Positions 48,261-55,043 of a stretch of 64,000 nucleotides of DNA are shown here, in pieces. Position 1 is the stretch's first letter, and the number at the start of each line of letters is the position of its first letter. Under the pieces are notes generated by a model. That model was not told where the DNA came from. It saw only the letters and a program-made list of their open reading frames with translations, and searched no databases. The stretch covers positions 64,001-128,000 of IMG/VR virus record IMGVR_UViG_3300033153_004214; one strand, 5' to 3'. This stretch comes from a virus. The translations under genes and the position numbers were made by a program.

Positions 48261-48603
48261 TGGACGTAGTTGAACGAGAGTGTAAGCACCACGGTTTGAC
48301 TCGCTATGCACGTGAGAAGTGCAGTGGTTACTATCGTTGCGTCAAGTGCAGGAATGCAAAGACTACTAGATACCGAAAAGATCGCATTGATAAGTTAAAG
48401 CGCCATTTTGGTGGTAAGTGTGCATTGTGCGGGTATGACCGGTGCTTAGATGCGTTGGACTTCCACCACGAGGACCCTGATGAGAAGGAGTTTAGCTTCC
48501 GCGAAAAACGGTATCTTGCTTGGGACAAGTTGGTGGCTGAGGCGAAAAGTGTAAGCTTGTCTGCGCGAACTGCTATAGAGAGATACATTCATCGAGTGGC
48601 TGA
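48260..48603 (+). pseudogene. HNH endonuclease, one base missing
   Basis: Frame one: SGYYRCVKCRNAKTTRYRKD, GKCALCGYDRCLDALDFHHE and AWDKLVAEAK. After GCGAAAAGTG (48543) the other frame continues KCKLVCANCYREIHSSSG to TGA 48601. The canonical HNH end is KCxLVCANCHxExH, so one A is missing from a run of A residues. Zinc Cys pairs and the DFHH catalytic segment are intact. Read unshifted, the frame would run to 48679. Free-standing phage HNH enzymes are often homing endonucleases, here beside tRNA-like DNA. Confidence 0.75.
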
Positions 48604-48634
48604 CCAGCTTCACGTCGCTCTTTGGCAACGTAGA

Positions 48635-48714
48635 CCGGGAGTACTCGGATGGGAGCAACTAGAACTAGGTCGCGCCTGATAATAGGGTAGGTTCAATTTC
48701 TGCTTCCCGGTTCA
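48635..48714 (+). tRNA. degenerate tRNA-like element
   Basis: Acceptor CCGGGAG (48635-48641) pairs with TTCCCGG (48704-48710); T-arm GTAGG-TTCAATT-TCTGC (48687-48703) is good; D-arm CTC-N6-GAG lacks G10. The total is 76 bases, but the anticodon arm does not form (CCTGATAATAGG is the nearest hairpin) and no CCA is encoded. Probably a pseudo-tRNA or a tRNA damaged by indels; no anticodon is assigned. Confidence 0.35.
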
Positions 48715-48749
48715 TTCTTTGACAAGAAGAACTGAAAGGACATCCTCAC

Positions 48750-49319
48750 GTGACAGCAGGGCGCAAGGTCAACTCACAGAGCCGCGACTGGTGCACGCCG
48801 CCGAAGTATGTTAAGGCTGTGCGAAAGGTCTTCAGCGGGCACATTGCTCTAGACCCATGCTCCAACAAGTGGTCCATTGTGAAGGCTGATAGGGAGTACC
48901 GTCTCCCAAAGGAGGATGGGCTTAAAGTTCCATGGGATGGCCTAACAATCTATGTCAATCCTCCGTATGGTTCAGATCGTGAGCGCGGCACAACAATCAA
49001 GGACTGGCTTCGTAGGTGTGCACTTGCGTTTGAGTCTGGTAATGCTCAAGTTTTGGCCCTCGTCCCCGTTGCCACCAATACGCGCCATTGGAAGGACTAT
49101 GTGTGGGGATGCGCAACCGCCGTGTGCTTTCTCTATGACACGAGGCTTCGGTTTCTCGTAAATGGCAAGGATGGGGGAAAAGGTGCACCAATGGCATGCG
49201 CCATGATCTACTGGGGTGCGCACTTCGACAGGTTTCAGGATGTCTTTATGCAGCATGGTGCGGTGGTGGACATCCACGGTCTACAAGGAAAGGCAATAGG
49301 CCCGCATTTTACAACCTGA
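48750..49319 (+). CDS. phage-type DNA adenine methyltransferase (Dam)
   Basis: 189 residues from GTG 48750. SRDWCTPPKYVKAVRKVFSG, IALDPCSNKWS and IYVNPPYGSD are the substrate-strand, SAM-site and catalytic (NPPY) motifs of the phage Dam family (N6-adenine). GKGAPMACAMIYWG fits the last strand. No partner restriction gene; the usual role is self-marking of phage DNA. A second member lies at 51532. Confidence 0.85.
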   Translation: MTAGRKVNSQSRDWCTPPKYVKAVRKVFSGHIALDPCSNKWSIVKADREYRLPKEDGLKVPWDGLTIYVNPPYGSDRERGTTIKDWLRRCALAFESGNAQVLALVPVATNTRHWKDYVWGCATAVCFLYDTRLRFLVNGKDGGKGAPMACAMIYWGAHFDRFQDVFMQHGAVVDIHGLQGKAIGPHFTT

Positions 49320-49612
49320 TGCTTTTCTTGCTTCACCTTGTTGAAGAAAAATTTGAGAATTTTCTCTGTTTGTTCGGGTGTGATAGTAGCTGATGGCGCG
49401 GACAATGCAAAACGATGTAAGGGGTGTTCGTCCTGCCACCCGGCTCCTTGCTCTTTGACACGATGGGGGGCCACATGTGCATGCCAGCCTGATCAGTTGG
49501 CACGAGAATTAATTCAGGCCCCCGCCACTGTGGAGACCAGCAGGTATTCGGTGGTGAGCCAATTTCTGTAGGGGTTATACCCCAAGCCGTAACGCCTGCT
49601 GGTTTCTGTTGT
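49320..49612. other. 293-base gap before tRNA-Pro
   Basis: No convincing gene. Contains an AT-rich hairpin (49346-49364, GAAAAATT..AATTTTC) that recurs in similar form at 49917-49937, a TTCGGGTG...CACCCGG pairing (from about 49373) around a TGCAAAA loop that looks like a failed tRNA-Cys, and GC-rich hairpins up to the tRNA. A 77-codon Cys-rich frame (49338-49571) has no ribosome site. Confidence 0.4.
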
Positions 49613-49691
49613 CGGGGTGTAGCGCAGCTTGGTTTAGCGCGTCTGGTTTGGGACCAGAAGGTCATCAGTTCGAATCTGATCACCCCGACCA
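49613..49691 (+). tRNA. tRNA-Pro (anticodon TGG)
   Basis: Acceptor CGGGGTG / CACCCCG, D-arm GCGC...GCGC, anticodon stem TCTGG-TTTGGGA-CCAGA with TGG, T-arm ATCAG-TTCGAAT-CTGAT, discriminator A and encoded CCA (49689-49691). All stems pair fully. Reads CCA and, by wobble, other Pro codons. Confidence 0.97.
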
Positions 49692-49948
49692 TTTTTAGCT
49701 GCTATTTCTGCGCAATGGTTTGTTATTGCATGCTCACTCGTGCTACTGGGGTCTTGGCGGGATCGATAGCTGCTACAGTCTTGCAAATGACGGTGATAGC
49801 ATCGGTAACTGCTGTTTTCGCTATTGTAACGGCGCTACACTTGAAGTGGGTGCTCAGATGGCTCAAAATTCATCTCCTAGCCGCTGTAAACATGCTAGTG
49901 ACGGCCATGCCTCATCGAAAAAAAATTTCAGAATTTTCTTGAATCTTT
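49692..49948. other. 257-base gap with tRNA-like fragments
   Basis: A Cys-rich 110-codon frame (49720-50052) crosses it but lacks a ribosome site and runs into the HNH fragment out of frame. A GTC-TTGCAAAT-GAC hairpin and GGGTGCTCAGATGGCTC (D-arm-like) suggest tRNA debris. The A-rich hairpin at 49917-49937 repeats the one at 49346. Confidence 0.35.
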
Positions 49949-50152
49949 GTGAAGCATGGCGATCCGCCACCGTATTCCCGCGATATACCGCCCGGCGATA
50001 TGTTCGTTTGGGCGTGCTTGGAGAAAATCAAACAGGAGATAGCAAAGTGTGAGGTGCATTGCGCAAACTGTCATCGTATGCGGACCACGAAAAGGGATGG
50101 TGGCGAAGTTGATTCGAGTCCTACCACTCCCGCCACAATAGAAGGGAAGTAA
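49949..50152 (+). pseudogene. HNH endonuclease C-terminal fragment fused to a tRNA 3' end
   Basis: GTG 49949 reads DMFVWACLEKIKQEIAKCEV then HCANCHRMRTTKRDGG, the second half of an HNH domain; the first half (CxxC...DFHH) is absent. The last 13 codons translate TTCGAGTCCTAC-CACTCCCG-CCA, which is the T-loop, acceptor strand and CCA of a tRNA. An insertion-deletion between an HNH gene and a tRNA explains both. Confidence 0.6.
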
Positions 50153-50153
50153 G

Positions 50154-50414
50154 ATGTCCAATGACAAGCCTGCCATTCCGTATGACCTCGCCCGCCGCGC
50201 CGTGATCCCGTTTGGGAAGTACAAAGGTCAGACCCTCGACATGATCAGTACGCACGTGGACGGCTCTCCTGACCCCGAAGGTCTCAAGTACCTTGACTGG
50301 CTGGTCGGGGAATACAAGTGGTTCAAGGAGCACTGCTCCGATCTCTACGATCATGTCGTAGCGTTCCTCGAAGATTCGGCTGTCAAGGCCGACCTCGAAG
50401 AAGTCCTCGCCTGA
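50154..50414 (+). CDS. DUF3820-like protein
   Basis: 86 residues: AVIPFGKYKGQTLDMISTHV and GLKYLDWLVGEYKWFKE match the (I/M)PFGKYKG...YLxWL pattern of DUF3820, a small fold also found fused to exonuclease X. GAAGGGAAGTAAG precedes the ATG. Probably a nucleic-acid-associated accessory. Confidence 0.75.
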   Translation: MSNDKPAIPYDLARRAVIPFGKYKGQTLDMISTHVDGSPDPEGLKYLDWLVGEYKWFKEHCSDLYDHVVAFLEDSAVKADLEEVLA

Positions 50415-50422
50415 AACACTAA

Positions 50423-50496
50423 CGCGGCATAGCTCACATTGGCTAGAGCAATGGTTTTATAAACCATGGGTTCTTGTTCGATTCCGAGTGCCGCCT
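50423..50496 (+). tRNA. tRNA-Ile-like (anticodon TAT)
   Basis: Anticodon stem ATGGT-TTTATAA-ACCAT is perfect with TAT at its centre, reading the rare Ile codon ATA. D-arm GCTC...GAGC and acceptor GCGGCA/TGCCGC are good, but position 1-72 is C-C and the T-stem has four bases on one side (CTTG) and five on the other (CCGAG), as if one base were missing. No CCA encoded. Functional if that base is an error. Confidence 0.7.
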
Positions 50497-50519
50497 TCAG
50501 ATTTTCTTTCACAAATCAC

Positions 50520-50548
50520 TTGACTCCATACTCGTCTCACCGTATGTT
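50520..50548 (+). promoter_or_regulatory. sigma70-like promoter
   Basis: TTGACT (50520-50525), 17-base spacer with CATAC, TATGTT (50543-50548). Drives the cold-shock gene, whose leader has a GGGAG-N5-CTCCC hairpin (50570-50584). Confidence 0.8.
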
Positions 50549-50603
50549 TCCTACGTGAACGTTAGGTCTGGGAGCATGACTCCCGTAGGAAAGGACGGTC
50601 GCA

Positions 50604-50816
50604 ATGCCGGGACGCAAGACGGGACAGGTGAAGTGGTTCAACGAGCAGAAGGGCTTCGGATTCATCACACCGGACGACGGGTCTTCGGACGTGTTTGTCC
50701 ACTACAGCGCCATTGAGGCCGAGGGCTTCAAGACGCTTCAGGAGGGCCAGCAGGTCGAGTTCGGGGTCGAGCACGGGGACAAGGGTCCTCGCGCCACCAA
50801 GGTCGTGACGAAGTAG
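50604..50816 (+). CDS. cold-shock-domain protein
   Basis: 70 residues: [20 protein letters not shown] (RNP1 KGFGFI), [20 protein letters not shown] (RNP2 VFVHY) and [17 protein letters not shown], a complete CspA-type OB-fold that binds single-stranded nucleic acid and melts RNA structure. Own promoter and a 50-base structured leader, as in cellular csp genes. AGGAAAGGA precedes the ATG. Confidence 0.97.
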   Translation: MPGRKTGQVKWFNEQKGFGFITPDDGSSDVFVHYSAIEAEGFKTLQEGQQVEFGVEHGDKGPRATKVVTK

Positions 50817-50823
50817 ATGTGAT

Positions 50824-50897
50824 GGGGCAGAGCCGGGGTGTAAGCAGCCTCCGAGACCGCACCTCCTGGGGACACATAACGCCTCGGTTTCTGCCCC
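50824..50897 (+). terminator. branched hairpin between csp and tmRNA
   Basis: GGGGCAGA (50824-50831) pairs with TCTGCCCC (50890-50897); inside, CCGAG (50851-50855) pairs with CTCGG (50883-50887). Ends with GCTATGTTCTTT. May terminate the csp message and/or form the leader of the tmRNA precursor; as a terminator the T tract is weak. Confidence 0.5.
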
Positions 50898-50919
50898 GCT
50901 ATGTTCTTTGACAACCAGT

Positions 50920-51319
50920 GGGGCCGATATAGATTCGACGTGTTGGTCGAGTTGTGTTGCTGCGCTCCGAGGATACCCGGTTGGCCTCGTTAATCATCCG
51001 GGGAAACGATCAACTGCCAAGGATGACAAGAAGGTCATCAAGGTAGACTTCACGCTGCGTAAGGGCACCAGCGTTCGCGTTGCTGCCTAGCCTAGCCGAA
51101 GTCTCCGTCACTGAGTAGCCGCCAGTGGCTAACCCCGCTCCTGCACAAGTCCCGGTGCAGCAGAAGGCAACAGGGACGGACGGCACCCAGAGGGTGTTGA
51201 CTTCAGGGAAAGCGACCTGAGAGGCTTGCCTTGTGTGCCGGATACAGAACACTTGGCTACGAGCGTAGACGCGCATGATGAACCCGGCACGGACGGGGGT
51301 GCAAATCCCCCCGGCTCCA
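50920..51319 (+). ncRNA. ssrA: tmRNA (transfer-messenger RNA)
   Basis: 5' GGGGCCG (50920-50926) pairs with 3' CGGCTCC (51312-51318), one G-U; AGATTCGAC follows as in cellular tmRNA. The T-arm is GGGGG-TGCAAAT-CCCCC (51295-51311). The PK1 pseudoknot forms: CGAGG 50968-50972 with CCTCG 50985-50989, CCCGG 50976-50980 with CCGGG 50998-51002. The tag frame runs to TAG 51088 and ends SVRVAA; starting at GCC 51016 it would be 24 residues and Lys-rich. CCA is not encoded. It rescues stalled ribosomes and marks products for proteolysis. SmpB is not in the window. Confidence 0.93.
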
Positions 51320-51388
51320 GATAACTCCACTTTATCGTTGCCTTGTATTTCCACCTGCGCTATGGGGGATTACGAAAGGAGCGACAAA

Positions 51389-51628
51389 GTGATCACAATA
51401 ACATGTGTGACGTGTGGCAAGAAGAAGAAGCAGATTCCTAAAAAGGAATTTCTGCGGCAACTTCAAATACGTGTCGAACGCTGCCCGCATTCGGGAGTGA
51501 TGGCACAAAAGGATGGGCGGGAGGTAGAGGGATGGTTGATAAAGCATTGCTATCTTCAGAGAAGATGGATTGGGAAACGCCGGATGACCGCTTTGCGGAG
51601 TGGAACGAGGAGTTTCGATTCACGATAG
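51389..51628 (+). CDS. small zinc-knuckle-like protein, C-terminus uncertain
   Basis: GTG 51389 behind AAAGGAGCGAC. TITCVTCGKKKKQIPKKEFL and VERCPHSGVMAQKDGREVEG are the credible part. The frame then overlaps the Dam gene by 97 bases, which is unusual here, so the true end may be near 51530. Two Cys pairs at most. Confidence 0.5.
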   Translation: MITITCVTCGKKKKQIPKKEFLRQLQIRVERCPHSGVMAQKDGREVEGWLIKHCYLQRRWIGKRRMTALRSGTRSFDSR

Positions 51629-51960
51629 ACGTATGCGCTCGCGCTGATAACACGAAGTGCAGCAGGTTTTTCTCCCCGAACGACGATGCGCTCTCGATGA
51701 GTTGGGGCCATGGAGAGCGGTGTTGGATGAATCCACCTTATGGCCGTGAGATTGTCAAGTGGATGAAAAAGGCGCACGACGAAGCGTTTTTGGGAGGAAA
51801 TCTGATCGTTTGTCTTGTACCGGCTCGAACAGATACCGGTTGGTGGCATGACTATGCAATGAGGGGTGATATCCGATTTCTGCGTGGACGGATTAAGTTT
51901 GTTGGAGCGAAGAGCGGAGCGCCGTTTCCAAGTGCGCTCGTAATCTTTGATGGACGATAG
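51532..51960 (+). CDS. phage-type DNA adenine methyltransferase (Dam), second copy
   Basis: 142 residues. DWETPDDRFAEWNEEFRFTI, DVCARADNTKCSRFFSPNDD and CWMNPPYGREIVKWMKKAHD are the DxxTP, SAM-site and NPPY motifs; FPSALVIF is the last strand. Shorter than the 48750 enzyme and more like the classic phage Dam. GGGAGGTAGAGGG sets ATG 51532. Two divergent copies suggest two target sites. Confidence 0.9.
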   Translation: MVDKALLSSEKMDWETPDDRFAEWNEEFRFTIDVCARADNTKCSRFFSPNDDALSMSWGHGERCWMNPPYGREIVKWMKKAHDEAFLGGNLIVCLVPARTDTGWWHDYAMRGDIRFLRGRIKFVGAKSGAPFPSALVIFDGR

Positions 51961-52045
51961 GGAAAGTAATTGGGGGCACTCAAGAATGCCCGAAGGTATC
52001 AGGAGCCACTGTTACACGCACTCCACTTCTTTGAGAGGAAGACAA

Positions 52046-53194
52046 GTGATCGAGAAGATTGGTGTGGTGGGCTGCGGTTTCGTTGGTGGCGCAGTGATGT
52101 CCGGGTTCAAGAAGCGTGGGTACGAAGTCGTCGGTTATGACCCGGGCATCTGGGAAGATGTTTCCTTCCTTGCGCTCAAGGCTGCTGACTGCATTTTCGT
52201 CTGTGTCCCCACACCTGAACTTTTCAACGGTAGCTGTGATGTTTCTCGCGTATTGAGCACCTTGAACAAGCTCAGCCGACTAAAGTACTCAGGACTTGTG
52301 GTCATCAAGTCCACAGTTGATCCAAAGTCGGTCAGGTTTCTGGTCGAGAAGTTCTCCGATCTTCGTATCGCTACGAACCCAGAGTTCCTGACGGCACGCA
52401 ATGCTCAGGCAGACTTCGACAAGCCCACGCACATTGTCATTGGGGTCTCGAACAGGGATGATGCCGAGGTGCTCTTCAAGCTGTACCACAAAAACTGGCC
52501 CAATACTCCCACTGGTGTTTACAGCCCTGAAGCTGCGATGATGATGAAGTATATGACCAATTCATGGTTCGCCACCAAGGTCACCCTGATGAATGAGTTC
52601 TACCTCGTGTGGCAAGCCTTAGGTTACGGGGATTGGGAAAGCGTCGTGGAGGCTTTCAGTCTTGACCCCCGTGTAGGTCCGACTCACCTGCAGGTCCCGG
52701 GGCCTGATGGCAAGTTTGGCTTTGGCGGTGCATGCTTCCCCAAGGATACAGCAGCTATGCAACAGTTGCAACAGAAGATGGGCACGAGTGCCGAGGTACT
52801 CGATGCAGTGCTGTCAGTGAATGAAAAGATTCGTGGTGCCAACCCGGATGAGCCGGGTTGCGGAGAGAAAGGACGGGACGAGATGGATGAGCAGAAGGAT
52901 GCTGCCCCTGAGCAGCCCAAGGACGAGGCTGTACCCGCCGCCGATGAAGCCGTGACCAAGAACGCCGCCCCCACCGACGAGAACACGACCGATGCCCCCG
53001 CCGATGCCAACGCTGCCCCCGAGGCAGTTGAGGATAAGGCCGATGCGCCCGGCAACGGGTCCGTTGACGGCGAAGGGGCTGCGCCCGTCGAGGAATCGGT
53101 CGAGAAGGCCGACGCCCCGGCAGACGATGCCGCGCCCGTCGAGGAGTCCGCTCCCGCGAGCGATGACGCTGCCGACGCCGAGAAGTCCGAGTAG
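52046..53194 (+). CDS. UDP-glucose/GDP-mannose dehydrogenase-type enzyme fused to acidic tail
   Basis: 382 residues from GTG 52046. IGVVGCGFVGGAVMSGFKKR (NAD site), FVCVPTPE, VIKSTVDPKS, NPEFLTARNAQADFDKPTHI, MKYMTNSWFATKVTLMNEFY and GFGGACFPKDTAAM (catalytic Cys) match UDP-sugar 6-dehydrogenases. The usual C-terminal UDP-binding domain is missing. After NEKIRGANPDEPG comes a Glu/Ala/Pro/Asp-rich tail of about 100 residues. ATG 52883, with GGAGAGAAAGGACGGG upstream, may be a separate start, so a lost stop could have joined two genes. Confidence 0.8.
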   Translation: MIEKIGVVGCGFVGGAVMSGFKKRGYEVVGYDPGIWEDVSFLALKAADCIFVCVPTPELFNGSCDVSRVLSTLNKLSRLKYSGLVVIKSTVDPKSVRFLVEKFSDLRIATNPEFLTARNAQADFDKPTHIVIGVSNRDDAEVLFKLYHKNWPNTPTGVYSPEAAMMMKYMTNSWFATKVTLMNEFYLVWQALGYGDWESVVEAFSLDPRVGPTHLQVPGPDGKFGFGGACFPKDTAAMQQLQQKMGTSAEVLDAVLSVNEKIRGANPDEPGCGEKGRDEMDEQKDAAPEQPKDEAVPAADEAVTKNAAPTDENTTDAPADANAAPEAVEDKADAPGNGSVDGEGAAPVEESVEKADAPADDAAPVEESAPASDDAADAEKSE

Positions 53195-53259
53195 GCTTCC
53201 GCTGGCTTAAACGTTCAGCGGATGGTGGAGGGCAGCAGGATGAACTGTCGCCCCCAAAC

Positions 53260-53296
53260 GGTGGGGGAGGGAGCGCCTCCCCCACCTTTGCTTCTT
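53260..53296 (+). terminator. intrinsic terminator
   Basis: Perfect 11-base stem GGTGGGGGAGG (53260-53270) / CCTCCCCCACC (53276-53286), 5-base loop, TTTGCTTCTT. A weaker CCGCTG/CAGCGG hairpin (53199-53221) precedes it. Confidence 0.9.
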
Positions 53297-53306
53297 GGAG
53301 ACGACC

Positions 53307-53669
53307 GTGGATGAAAAATGGTTAAAGATTGAGTTACTCCATACTGGTGATGAACTCGACTTCATGTCTCCAGACGGCATACTTCACTGCGTAGTGATTC
53401 AGAAGCAGGGTATGCAGGTGCAAGTACAGGACATGAAGCGACCTGTCTTTAAGAAGTGGCTCTCTGCCAGTCAGGTCGAGTTTGAATGTGTGACCAAGCA
53501 GGAATTGGAGACACGGAGCGAGTCGATAATCGATGATGAGGATGAGGAGTTCAAGGGCAACGAACTCACAGGCTTCAAGGGGAGCGAGTTCAAGGCTCCT
53601 TGGTTTCATAATGATGATGACGACGATGACGATCCTGCTGACTGGTGGAAGAAAGGCAAGAAAGACTAG
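53307..53669 (+). CDS. hypothetical protein with acidic C-terminus
   Basis: 120 residues from GTG 53307. Beta-rich start (WLKIELLHTGDELDFMSPDG, HCVVIQKQGMQVQVQDMKRP) like an SH3 or KOW barrel, then an acidic Asp run and Lys tail. No family is recognised. Confidence 0.6.
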   Translation: MDEKWLKIELLHTGDELDFMSPDGILHCVVIQKQGMQVQVQDMKRPVFKKWLSASQVEFECVTKQELETRSESIIDDEDEEFKGNELTGFKGSEFKAPWFHNDDDDDDDPADWWKKGKKD

Positions 53670-53678
53670 GGGGACAGC

Positions 53679-54191
53679 ATGTCGAAAGAGAAGAAGGACC
53701 CTTACGCGGTCGAGAGGAAACCTCCGATCATCAGCCACATCGCCGGGCGCAGGCTGCGGAACGAGTCTGCCTTCGGCCAGCGGCACAGACCGGGTGGTCC
53801 TATCGCCGCGCGATCCCGTAAGTTCAAGGGCATTGAGCCGCCGTCGCCAGTCAAGCCTGAGGACCGAGAGCGGCGGGCCAGCAAGCCGACCAATATGACC
53901 TTGAAGGCTGCGGGGTCCCCGGACTTCGAGTATGAGGAGCCGACTGAGCGAGTGGACATCGATGAACTTCCTGACGGCACCAAGCTCAAGTTCGACGGTG
54001 ATCCTCGCATTCACGAGTACGCGGTGATCTTGGACAAGAACGACAAGGTGCTTGGCAAGGTGCGCCGGGTCACCTACGATACAGACAAGATGAAGACGGA
54101 ATGGGAAGCGACAGACGGGGAGTGGTCCGAGATTTTCCCGTCGCGGCTGGTTGCCGCACGTGCGCTCTTCGGCAGGCTCAAGGAAGAATAG
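53679..54191 (+). CDS. basic hypothetical protein
   Basis: 170 residues. Disordered basic first half (AGRRLRNESAFGQRHRPGGP), then a beta domain (RIHEYAVILDKNDKVLGKVR, YDTDKMKTEWEATDGEW). GGGGGACAGC precedes the ATG. No family is recognised. Confidence 0.6.
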   Translation: MSKEKKDPYAVERKPPIISHIAGRRLRNESAFGQRHRPGGPIAARSRKFKGIEPPSPVKPEDRERRASKPTNMTLKAAGSPDFEYEEPTERVDIDELPDGTKLKFDGDPRIHEYAVILDKNDKVLGKVRRVTYDTDKMKTEWEATDGEWSEIFPSRLVAARALFGRLKEE

Positions 54192-54200
54192 GGGGACGGA

Positions 54201-54731
54201 ATGCCGGAAGACATGGATGGTGCCGTTGGGCCTACAGGTAACTGTGCTGGCAACGGTGAACCGGACGGTACGAATATGGAGTTCGAGGAGATGAGTGAAG
54301 GGGCACCCGAAGACGAAGATCAATTCATCATGCCCAGCACCTCGTCACTGCGGCAGGGGAACATTGATGAGATTCAGGTGTCTCCGGGTAACGATGCCCT
54401 CATGGATTGTCTCCTGCAGAAGCGGGTTAAGAATTCACAGTTCTGTGGGCATCCAAGGTGCATTGGGGAGGCCCATCTCTGTGTTGATCTTCGGTGCGCT
54501 GAACGGTGCCCTCTGGTTGAACATCCGGTCTTCGTGACTGCCAAGGTGCCTGAGATGCTGGAGAACACGAAGTATGGCGCAGTGGGCATCCCTCAAGAGA
54601 AGCTCATGCACTGCGGCAAGTGTAACTGTAATTTGCAGGTGACCATCCAGCAGCTTCACATGGCCGAGCAGGTGACCTGTCCGTCCTGTGGCCACGTCAA
54701 CAAGTCACGCCTCGGGGAGCAGGGGTTATAG
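54201..54731 (+). CDS. Cys-rich zinc protein
   Basis: 176 residues. Acidic disordered first 60 residues, then FCGHPRCIGEAHLCVDLRCA and a final ribbon CGKCNCNLQ...CPSCGHVNK. Two or three zinc sites. Ends 7 bases before a tRNA-like gene. Confidence 0.65.
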   Translation: MPEDMDGAVGPTGNCAGNGEPDGTNMEFEEMSEGAPEDEDQFIMPSTSSLRQGNIDEIQVSPGNDALMDCLLQKRVKNSQFCGHPRCIGEAHLCVDLRCAERCPLVEHPVFVTAKVPEMLENTKYGAVGIPQEKLMHCGKCNCNLQVTIQQLHMAEQVTCPSCGHVNKSRLGEQGL

Positions 54732-54738
54732 ACTAGGT

Positions 54739-54842
54739 GTTGAGGTGGCGGAACTGGCAGACGCAGGGCGCACAAGGCCCTGTGAGAGTGAAAGCTAGTA
54801 AGTAGCCCTTACGTACAGGTTCGACTCCTGCCCTCAGCACCA
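54739..54842 (+). tRNA. tRNA-Leu-like, unusual anticodon and long variable arm
   Basis: Acceptor GTTGAGG/CCTCAGC, D-arm GTGGCGGAACTGGCAGACGC as in Leu tRNAs, T-loop TTCGACT with CCTGC, encoded ACCA. The anticodon hairpin is CAGGGC-GCACAAG-GCCCTG: a 7-base loop without U33. Canonical numbering from the D-arm gives CAA (Leu), stem centring gives ACA. The variable region is about 33 bases, 15-20 longer than normal. Total 104 bases. Confidence 0.65.
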
Positions 54843-54853
54843 AAGGAGTAGCC

Positions 54854-54985
54854 ATGGTGATCTGGCCTCTTTGGCTGGTGTACTGGGTGCTTCTTTTCAG
54901 TATGGCTGAAGGTGGCATCGTCGCTACCGGATTCGCCTACTACCTCCTCTATTGCAACCTAGAATTCCCCAAAGATTCTTTCTAG
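54854..54985 (+). CDS. small membrane protein
   Basis: 43 residues: MVIWPLWLVYWVLLFSMAEG and GIVATGFAYYLLYCNLEF form two hydrophobic helices. AAAGGAG precedes ATG 54854, overlapping the tRNA 3' end region. Function unknown. Confidence 0.65.
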   Translation: MVIWPLWLVYWVLLFSMAEGGIVATGFAYYLLYCNLEFPKDSF

Positions 54986-54991
54986 TTCCTC

Positions 54992-55020
54992 TTGACAGCA
55001 TACGGACTTTGTCGTATATT
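54992..55020 (+). promoter_or_regulatory. sigma70-like promoter
   Basis: TTGACA (54992-54997), 17-base spacer with CATACG, TATATT (55015-55020). Near-perfect member of the family; drives the peptidase. Confidence 0.9.
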
Positions 55021-55043
55021 ACTTACATGAAAAGGAGACTGTT

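Noticed and set aside
49370-49445. tRNA-Cys
   Set aside because: Acceptor-like and GCA-like pieces exist, but the anticodon stem, T-arm and CCA do not fit.
49720-50052. 110-codon Cys-rich ORF
   Set aside because: No ribosome site; crosses the A-rich hairpin and the HNH fragment in another frame.
53222-53314. 30-codon ORF through the terminator at 53260
   Set aside because: Its Pro run is the terminator stem itself and there is no ribosome site.
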